From positions 798,309 to 862,308 of the forward strand of contig NW_006768787.1 of assembly GCF_000204055.1 (NCBI RefSeq): 64,000 nt of DNA, written 5' to 3'. The DNA is from Melampsora larici-populina 98AG31 (lineage: Eukaryota > Basidiomycota > Pucciniomycetes > Pucciniales > Melampsoraceae). Within the stretch, counting starts at the first letter, position 1; each line of letters starts with the position of its first letter. The notes beneath the pieces were generated by a model. That model was given only the letters and a program-made list of their open reading frames with translations, was not told where the DNA came from and searched no databases. Positions 55,832-64,000 of this stretch are shown in pieces. The position numbers were made by a program, and so were the translations under genes.

Positions 55832-56239
55832 GATGATAAAAATGTACCCAAAGGCTTGGAGGAAAGTTTTAAATTTGAGGAAACAAAAGTGTGAGTGATA
55901 AACTTGTGGCTAATTATTTGAGGGATTTCCAATGTACAAGTGTGGTCAAATCAGTAAAGTAGCTATGATGAGAAACATAAGGAAACAACTCACTCTCCTT
56001 CCAACAGATGATGAATGAGAGTAAGAAAGGGGGAACAATCATCAAGACTATACAAAAGATTTTCAATCATGGACAACAAAACAAATTGGGGAAGATTGTC
56101 AATAACATTGATTGGGATATTGGACTGTCAAACACAAAAGTCACTAAGAGACTGAGTCCTACTACCACTACACAGTTTCAACATAACATCATAACACCTT
56201 AGCCTGCTATCATAAGTGCTACTCCTGGAACTGTCTTAA
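55832..56239. other. No firm gene
   Basis: A 64-codon plus frame at 56008-56202 (KKGGTIIKTIQKIFNHGQQ) is Asn/Lys/Ile-rich. It has no recognisable family and is not called. Confidence 0.4.
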
Positions 56240-56725
56240 TTGTATTTTAACAGGCTCAGTGCTCATAGAGCAGGGAAGACCGGTAAGGACTTGCCTCTGG
56301 ACACCGTATATGGGCTGGCTCAGGCTCAGGACATTGCCCCAAGTCAAGGGGAAGAGCCTTCCCATCTCCAGTTCCTGGTAGTCCTACCCCCCAAGCTCAA
56401 TTTGAGCAGAGGCCCCCCCTCAAGAAACCCAACACTCTTTTTTGCAGAAGTTTTTGGTTTGCCCAGGACAACCAGTAAATGTAGATTACGGTGACAACCT
56501 TTGCACACAATTCAAACATGACCACATATCTGTGCTCTCAGAAGAGATCACAGAGCTGAGAGTGGACAAACTCAAATTGTTGACAGCTAGAACCCAAAAG
56601 ACATCACAAGGATATCTTGCAGTCACCTGCGCAATTTCATTGGGGAGGATGAAGAAGGGACATCCTGAGCTGTCAACTGTTAACGCACAGTGTAGGCCGC
56701 AAACGTCTAGAGAGATTTCTTGACA
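56240..56725 (+). pseudogene. Possible coding fragment, unrecognised
   Basis: Two plus-strand frames that overlap near 56450. The first holds PLDTVYGLAQAQDIAPSQGE; the second holds HDHISVLSEEITELRVDKLK and ends SREIS at 56721. A change of frame or a short intron (GTAGATTACGG at 56481) would join them. The helical second half has heptad-like spacing. No family recognised. Confidence 0.3.
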
Positions 56726-56879
56726 TCTGTGGGCATGGACTAGAGCAATCTCCTAGTGTTCCTCATATGATTACACCAAATCAAAGGATGCATGATGATG
56801 GGCATAGAATTTAAAGATTTGAGACAATCCGGTGTCAATCTCATGGACGGTTGGGGTTTTTATAAGCAGCTCTTGTCAA

Positions 56880-57430
56880 GTCAGGTGGTGGGCGCGTCTT
56901 TTTCAAAATCTGGCGCACCAGTGCGCGGAATTTCAACCCAAAATTTTGCCTCACACCCCCTGTGCTGCAAGGGGTGTGTTGCACCCCCTCTTGAAATCAT
57001 AATTTTTTAGTTCAGAGCCAAGTCATAACTTAAACCATTCTTCTTTGCAGTAGGTACACTTAGCCTCATGTCGCTTGCTTTTGTCGTCTCCAATTTCTGT
57101 TGTACATAAGAAACCCAGTCCAGCAAGCCCCGTGATTTGTGTTTGGTTGAATCCACTTTGATTCTGAGGGCTCCGCCACAACAAATAAATGCCGTATTTC
57201 GACTTGATTGTGGTGTAGGTATTGATTTCTTTGGGATAAACAAAAGTTTTTCAAGGTTATGATATCACCACTACACATATTAACCTGATTCTGCTCCCTC
57301 CGGTGACTTAGGGTTCCTCATACCCTCGCACCCCTCGCACCCCCCCATTTCTGACCTCGAGGGTGCAACAGGTGCAACGCACCGTGCGGGCGCACCTGGA
57401 CTCCTGCCCATCACCTGATTGTCAAGTCTG
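56880..57430. other. GC-patched region with inverted GTGTTGCACCCC words
   Basis: GGGTGTGTTGCACCCCCTC (56976) and GAGGGTGCAACAGGTGC (57359) are partly inverted. GGGCGCG and GGGCGCACC occur at the two sides, which suggests a small MITE of roughly 500 bp, but exact ends and duplication were not found. A 78-codon minus frame (57007-57243; AFICCGGALRIKVDSTKHKS) lies inside and may be a fragment of a real protein. Confidence 0.3.
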
Positions 57431-59018
57431 AGCTACCGGACAGGGTTGACCCGGTTTGTGATTCCACAGGCCCCGGGCAAGCCCAGCCTCTCCGGATCAG
57501 CACCGGGTCAGTGCAGTGAGACCGGTCAAGGTTTACACCACAGAGGCGTCTTGGCCGGCTACAGTCGGCCATGGCAGGCCAGCCGCAGACCGCCAGCGCT
57601 TGCGTAGGGGCAGGCCGTCTGCAGATGGCCCTCACGCAAGACGTCTGCCAGGCGCCTGCTGGTTCGCCTGCAGGCCGGCTGGTTTTTGCCTGCAGACCAG
57701 CTGTAATCTGGCTTTCGACGGTCAGCTGGCTCGATGGCCCAACACAATTGCCGGTTTTTTTAGCCCTTGGACTCACTTTCCCGGTCATTTGTAGGCGTTT
57801 GGATATCGGTCGGGTGGGCTCAGCTCAGCTCAGGACACACAATTTTGACAAATTAAACACTTGATTTCACAATCACATTCCGTTATCTACAAGTCAGATA
57901 CAACAATTCTAATACAAGCCTGATGAGAGAGAGGAGCTCCAGAACGCGAGAGAAAAGACCAAATCTTGAAGAAGAACCAATTGACAACAACATATCGTAA
58001 TACTAATAATGTTGCATTAGTTTTGTCATCTCAAGATTAGTTTCCAAAACAATCATTTGAATGAATTGGCCAATCACTTCTGGCTTCTACGTTGCGGTAT
58101 TTAAAGATTGATGTTTGATACAATAATAAAACCCACGATGATGAACACCGGAAAAGGCAGAGGAAACTACCCACAAGGTTGAGATGACAATTGCTACTAC
58201 TATAGGTAAAAGAGACTATGATGTTGAGGTAGGTGGGTTTGTGATGGGGGTTGATAAAAGGTGACTAGTTGTCAATTGAGGCGATAAAAGCAAGCCCACG
58301 GTAATGAAGCCAAAGCCACGGCTTCGTCCGGTTTTGCGGTCTTTCATGCCTGAATAGACATACGAGAAGGGCAAGGACATGAGCAAGGTTCAGAACTACA
58401 CCACTAAAGGGTTTTTGAGAGAATATACGTGAGAAGCAGGATTTTTCCAGCCCCGCCCCCTGGACAGGATTTTTCTTGGGTGTACCCCGGGAAACAGCGC
58501 ACCATCAGATTACCGCGAGTATCACGGCGGGCACACGGGCACGGATGACCATCCATCCTCACCACACGAACTTCATATATTGCCCACGTGCTCAAAGCTG
58601 AGGACCTTGACACGCTGCTCTCACCCAGAGCTCCTAAGATACCGAACACAGCGTCAGATACACATCGATGGCCCATGATCATCACGAGTAATGACCTCCT
58701 CTTCAAATTCTCAAATATTAAAACAATCTTTTGAAATTGGTCTGCCTTGACCTGGGCGCCGAGGCCCACGGCCGCTCCCGACGTATTCTTTTTTTCTCCC
58801 CACAAAGTTGTACTTACGCCCATGAAACAAACCCTCATGCAGCCAATGGAATCACACATGTTCCGCCCTCAGAGATGTCCAACCGGAGACAACACTCCAG
58901 TCGGACGCTCTTCGCATGCTTTGAGACACCCGCAGCTGCTATCAACTCTTCCGAACTCTGCCTTCCTTACTCCCAATTGATCTTCCTGATTTCCGTTCCA
59001 ACGTATCCCAACACGACC
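57431..59018. other. No gene recognised
   Basis: 57430-57790 is GC-rich with CAGCTGG/GCCTGC/GGCCGGC words and overlapping frames on both strands, typical of shadows in GC-rich DNA. 57900-58400 is AT-rich and empty. A minus frame at 58404-58859 overlaps the Plavaka upstream region and looks unlike a protein. The Plavaka promoter should lie at the end of this stretch. Confidence 0.45.
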
Positions 59019-62000
59019 ATGTCATCAGCTGCAGCAGCTTATGTACAAGCCAACAACAATGAATGTGAGGCCCAACATCCTCTTGACCATTACAAACCAA
59101 TCCTAATTAATGATTGTCTCGCCTGTTAGACTTTGTGCAATGTACATCTGGCCCAAATACGGGGCAGTGGATGTGTAAGCTGTGCTCCAGTCGAACGTTT
59201 AAGGACAAGTCCAGGCACAGCAAGTTAACGACCCACATCGACCGCGTGCGATTGGCCATTGAAGAAGCCAATGGGCCCCGACGTACCATGGGACCACCTG
59301 GTCTAGCATCTCGCTCTACCTTTGCAAACTCGGCACCCTCTCTGCCTCGAGAGTCGCCTGCCGACAGCGATGTCCGCTTCGAGGATCCCCCCAATCCCGT
59401 GGACAACACCTGCTCCGATGACCCCATGAGTGATATATTTGACAATCACTCTGACGACCTTGAATCGCTCTATGATGCCTCACATTGGATCGAGATTGAT
59501 TTGTCTGAGGCTGGTCAGTCCAGTATGGACTTGGACGACTTCATGGATAACGCCTCCGAAAATGACCAGCAAAGTGAAACAGGATCAAAAGGGGACAATG
59601 ATCCGACTCCAATCACCAACCCGCGCCTCCCATGGTACCCTTTGCGCAAGAAAGAGGTTGGTTTTCATTCCGTCCCCCACGTACATATAAAGCATTTGGT
59701 TGAAATGGCCATCTTCCTTCTGAAGCACGCGGCCGCCCTTTTGATAATGGGCACGGGCCGAAACCTAACGTCCACTGCTGAGTACAATCGTTTACGGTGT
59801 ATTCTGAAGCTGGTCATGAATGTCCACCTCCCTGATCTTGGTCAGTTCATACCGGGATTGGGTGTTCCAGAATGTAGTTCCATGTTGGTGTAAAGGAACG
59901 AAGCTGATTGACATTGGAAAAATGTCCTTATTTCATTAGGTCATCTCAAGGATATTCGTAAGGAGCTCAAGGGCCGCCTGGGACTGAGGATCTTGGAACG
60001 AACAAGTCCGCTTGGAAATCCCTGCTTTACCCTCTCAGTCACAGACATCATATCACAAGTAAGTAAGCCTCATTCGGAAAGGGTACCAATTGCTGTAATG
60101 CTGATGTCGGGTGGTAGGAGCTGTCTAACCCCGAGGTAGCATTCCACATCGAGTTTCTCCCTGAAAAAGACCAAGGCGTGGTTGTGGACCGTTATTCCCA
60201 ATCCAAGAAGTGGCGCGAAGACCTACCAGCCAGCCTTCGAGTACCAATGGTGGACATTGACGGTGAACATTACTACATTTATGAACCGGCTCAGTTGGAC
60301 AACTCGCGCGTAGTCATCCCAGTGTTTTTTTATAAGGACCTTTCGGTTGTGCGCGCCAAGTGTTTAGCTGTAGAATCCATAGGCCCTCACGATTTCCTGA
60401 TCGCAGCAGAGCCAAAGTTTGATTCTGAATGTTTGTTGGATGTGGATGTTCAAACATTTGCAACTTCATTCCCCAAAATTGAATTGTGGAATGGTCAGAA
60501 GTGGTGCAAATCTCAAACTCGATTGTTACGTGAGCTATCTTTTTGAAAGTGAAAGCTGTTTAGTTTGGGTCACTGACCAAGATCTACATTATCTGGCGTA
60601 GAGTCAACCGCGCAAGGCACAAAGGTCATTGAACTACCCAACGCCTGGCGAGTGAAGGCAAATGGTTTATCCATTCGCAGTGTACCCATAGCTTTGTACT
60701 CTGATGATACCTCGGGTAATGTTTCCAAGAAATGGAATAAACATATGTCCTACTACTTCACTCTGGCCGGTTTGAAACCCCGACTCACCAATCAGGAGTA
60801 CCACATTCACCCGCTCTGCACTTCAAACATTGCCAGCGCTTTGGAGCAAGGAGACCAGATCACTGTAAACATCATTCAACTTCCCCAATTTGGCAGAGGA
60901 AAATGATTAATAGTACAGTTTTTCATAAAAGAATCTAATACTGCACACCTGGGCCATTTCACCCACACTACATATGTGCAGCAAGCTAAGTCAATAGTTG
61001 TCTATCATGTACATACAGGTCTGCTCAGTTTTTTGCCCATCAGAATAAATAAATCACATGTTATACCACATGTAACTTTTTCGACTTTGAAATTTTTTTC
61101 CCAAAAATTCACTACATATAATTCTGTAGCTGCTCAGGCAATATTGTTGAAGCTATGTCTTAGTAACAGAAAGTGTGTTACATGCAGTTGAGTTGATGAG
61201 ATCACACCAAAACATTGAGTCAGTGTATGTAGTCAATCTTTTGGAAGCTTTTTTCAATCTGAAAGAAGTTACAGCATGTATTACATATGAATAACTTGTC
61301 CTGATGAGCAGATAACTGAGCAGAACTGTATGTACATGATAACCACATATTCACTGAGCCTGCTACACATATGTAGTGTGGGTGTTATGGCTCAGGTGTG
61401 GAGTGATAGACCATTTTATGACAAATCATACTCCCAATCATTTTTCCCTGCCCACTTGGGGAACCCGAATAATGTCTGCAGTGGATTGTTGACGAGATAA
61501 AGTACGTCTTGGGTCCGTCTTTGTTTGGGTCTGTCTGTGTCGTCGAGTTCAAGAAATATTAACTTTGTTCTGGACCTGTTTCCCCGTGCGAAACATCTAT
61601 AGTTATGCCTCCACGACTGGCTTTCGTGCTTACGACTGTACCTCGAAAAAGGATGTGCTGGTCATGCCCTTCGTCTTATGTCACATGGGTGACTCCCCTA
61701 TGCACGCTGAGATTTCCAATACAACCAATCCTTCTGGAAAGCTGTCACCGTGCCGTATCTGTGATTTGACTGTGGAGTCGCGTGCTGATAAACAATCAGA
61801 AACTTATGTCCAAAAGTTTGTTGGAATAGATGCAGATTGGCAGCCGGTGAGAATCTTTTTGGGTAAGTTAACAGTCAACAAGAGCGATGCTGACTGTTAA
61901 CTCTCCCTGCCCAGGCGAGTCTTCCCTTTCGCGACTGGACTTTAACAAGAGACCGCACCAGGGAGCTGTGGGAGTTGACACGTCACCCCAAAAGCATCAA

Positions 62001-63945
62001 GCAATTTGATGTGCTGTCAAAAGAGTATGGTATCCGTGACTCTTTGAATCTACAGTTTGCAAAACAAATCCAAGAAATATACCGAACCAACAAGCACAAA
62101 AGCAAAGATTTACAGACAACTCAGCAGGAAATATTTGCCCTTTGTAAAAGGTTTGAGGAACAGTTCGGCGAACATATGTTCAACCCTTTTCTACGCTTGG
62201 TCGGTACGCAAAACACTTTCTCTCTAAAACTTCTCTATGTGTAGTTGACCAGGACTGAATGGATCACATGAACTCCGCTCAGGTTTTGACGGTCACTTAG
62301 ACACTCCGGTTGAATCCCTACATGTCGTCCTTCTGGGTGTGACAAAATATATGTACAGGCACATGATTTCCAACTTATCACCGACCCAGCTGCTGACCAT
62401 TCAGGGCCGATGGCAAGCTTTCAACATTGATGGTTTGAATGTCGCCAAGGTTCAACCTCGTAATATGGTTCATTACGCCAACAGCCTCCTTGGAAAAGAC
62501 TTCCGTGTGGTACTGCAGGCGGCTCCATTTGTTTTCTTTGAATTTTTGTCCGATGATTCTAGACACTGCTGGATTGCATTAGTACATTTGGCATCCCTGA
62601 TTTTTCAGACAAAGATACTGGACAAGGAAGCATACATACATGACCTCGAGATTGTCATCGCACGATTTTTGAACCATTTGGTAGCTCTCACCGCTCAATG
62701 GACCAACAAGCCCAAATTCCACATCCTTACCCACCTCCCTTTTTCTGTTCGACGATTTGGCGCGCCGCCTCTCTTCGCAGCCGAAAAAATGGAATCCCAA
62801 AATGGAGTCACACGAAAGGGCTCTGTCAAATCAAACCACCATGCCCCCGGGAAAGACATTGCAAACCGGTTCACCGATACAAGACTTCTGCGTATGCTTA
62901 TCTCCGGAGGATCCTTCTTTGATCACAAACTAGCCATGTGAATGACAGCTTCCCCACTCGTCCGGAATTTATTTCAACAACGTGAAATTCGCGAAGGGTT
63001 AGGCCTGCATCTAGCTGATGGCCCCACCAAAATCAAGGTTACATGTGAGTGATCCCCAACTAACCTTTCATTATGTGTGTATTTTCTTCTGACTTAAGCA
63101 ACATCAGTGCACAAAGGCCTCTCATCCACGCTCGACGGTGATGAGGTGCCTGCTCTACCTATCCAGCTCCTCAACCAATGGCCCAATGCGGAGTGGCAAA
63201 AAGCCAAGCAGGTGGTACTGGAAGATGGGCGCAAAGTGGTCAGCGGGACTTTTGTATTAGTGAGTTTTGGATATTCACAAGTGGAATATCCAAAAGCTGT
63301 CTGACCCAATTCGAATTGAACAGGTCAATTTCCAAAATTTACCAAACACCCCCATTAATGTTGGCCGTGTGGTTAGTATGTGGCAAAAGGTTGGAAGCAA
63401 CACTAACGTGCTTCACCTGAAGAAGTGTAAATTGCAGGACGGGCTACACTCTTTCTATGGTATGAGAGAGATCAAAGAAACTACCTCGGAGGCTTGGGTT
63501 CTCACCGACGTTTGTACACATTGCATTTCGGCGCAGCCACACGTGGGGACGGTGCTGACATTCTCACCTTTCTTACGCGCTTACAGAAGGTCACATGTGT
63601 TTTAAATGTGCAGCACAACTGCCATGATTCACGCTGCGCTGTGACTCAGACAAAGTCTTACCGGGTCGAGCGCACTGAGTCCCACAAGAAACGCCCGGAG
63701 GTCACACACGAGGCATCTCTGTCTTTCATCTTGAATGCGGGGGCACACTTCAATTCCGAATACCACCGAAAAGTGACCGAACATGTCTGGTCGCCCGTTA
63801 CCGGGAATGAATGGGAAACTTCCATCACTGAAGGCCTTTCAGTTTGGTTCAAAAGTGTTCCGCCAAAAGGCCTGGGCATTGAAGCGGAAGAGGAAGACGA
63901 TCGCCCTCAAGAGCGGGATTTGCTCTGTGACATTCCCGAGTAAGT
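59019..63945 (+). pseudogene. Plavaka-type transposase, multi-exon
   Basis: Plus strand from MSSAAAAYVQANNNE at 59019. After a frame change or intron near 59125 comes a zinc finger (MCKLCSSRTFKDKSRHSKLT, 59171-59230) and an acidic linker, then YEPAQLDNSRVVIPVFFYKD (60285) and the Plavaka signature SDDTSGNVSKKWNKHMSYYF with LCTSNIASALEQGD (60700-60860). Downstream: MPFVLCHMGDSPMHAEISN (61660), CRICDLTVES, DTPVESLHVVLLGVTKYMYR (62300-62355), HYANSLLGKDFRVVLQAAPF (62475) and HAPGKDIANRF, then a long C-terminal region (LNVQHNCHDSRC, 63605) to a stop or donor at 63942. Plavaka proteins belong with CACTA-related cut-and-paste transposases of fungi. A MITE interrupts it at 60944-61400, and frame breaks near 60545, 60903 and 63500 suggest decay, though some are introns. 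Confidence 0.82.
60944..61400. mobile_element. MITE within the Plavaka gene
   Basis: Left arm CACACCTGGGCCATTTCACC...CACTACATATGTGCAGC (60944-60983) and right arm GCTACACATATGTAGTG...GGCTCAGGTGTG (61362-61400) are inverted with few mismatches. There are about 380 bp of AT-rich gene-free sequence between. I could not define the target duplication; bases just outside (ACTG left, GAGT right) partly continue the inverted repeat. Confidence 0.7.
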
Positions 63946-64000
63946 AACGACAAGAAGTGATCACCGAAGTGGTGTACCAGTGGCCTTCAAAAGATATATA

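Noticed and set aside
57411..57864. Up to five overlapping GC-rich frames
   Set aside because: All frames on both strands are open because stop codons are rare in this GC-rich patch; none looks like a folded protein.
1..64000. CRISPR arrays, rRNA, bacterial operons
   Set aside because: Repeats present are tandem or inverted without unique equal-length spacers. Genes are spliced with GT-AG introns, so the source is eukaryotic.

Overview
This window looks like a transposon-dense, AT-rich stretch of a rust fungus genome (Pucciniales, most like Puccinia or a close relative). The evidence is short GT-AG introns of about 60-100 nt, BED-finger hAT elements, CACTA/Tnp2 and Plavaka transposases, a chromodomain-type Ty3/Gypsy element, a basidiomycete-type TET/JBP dioxygenase inside a transposon, and several lineage-type proteins I do not recognise. 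No rRNA, tRNA or CRISPR was found. There are two runs of N (28898-28997 and 52281-52394).

The most useful way to read the window is to peel off the mobile elements. From about 5.4 to 54.8 kb an older locus of three genes has been blown up by insertions whose target-site duplications (TSDs) and reading frames still fit. Gene A (minus) has exons at 26832-27127, 22194-22323, 22029-22096 and 5470-6058. Gene B (plus) lies at about 28620-29593 and 34966-35056. Gene C (minus) lies at 53463-54759 with its last codons at 35174-35197. Gene A was cut by a 4.5-kb DDE transposon with TTA TSDs (22327-26831) and by a Ty3/Gypsy element with CCTGG TSDs (6064-22028). A Tourist-like MITE (27175-28028) sits just upstream of its start codon. 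Gene B was cut by a long-armed CACTAC-ended element (29597-34965). Gene C was cut by an 18.3-kb CACTA element (35201-53462).

Elements are nested inside elements. The right LTR of the Gypsy element contains a 6.2-kb hAT (14966-21143) with an 8-bp TSD. That hAT carries its own minus-strand transposase and, convergently, a plus-strand TET/JBP dioxygenase gene; both are decayed. A second hAT (30343-34563) sits in the CACTAC-ended element. The 18.3-kb CACTA carries Tnp2 (35521-38946) and three further spliced genes: 40310-45013 (minus), 46709-48826 (plus) and about 49706-50810 (plus). Between the divergent first two lies a six-copy GC-rich minisatellite (45408-46280). Near the right end are a large fold-back palindrome, an assembly gap and a Tnp2-like remnant.

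The flanks are poorer. 1-5.4 kb holds a bromodomain-like scrap, interstitial telomere repeats, hexanucleotide-repeat DNA, small hairpins and degenerate plus-strand coding sequence. 54.9-64 kb holds a mariner-like MITE, a gene-poor stretch, and a plus-strand Plavaka transposase (59019-63945) with a MITE in it. Many nonsense codons across unrelated elements are of the CGA-to-TGA or CAG-to-TAG type, which suggests C-to-T decay.
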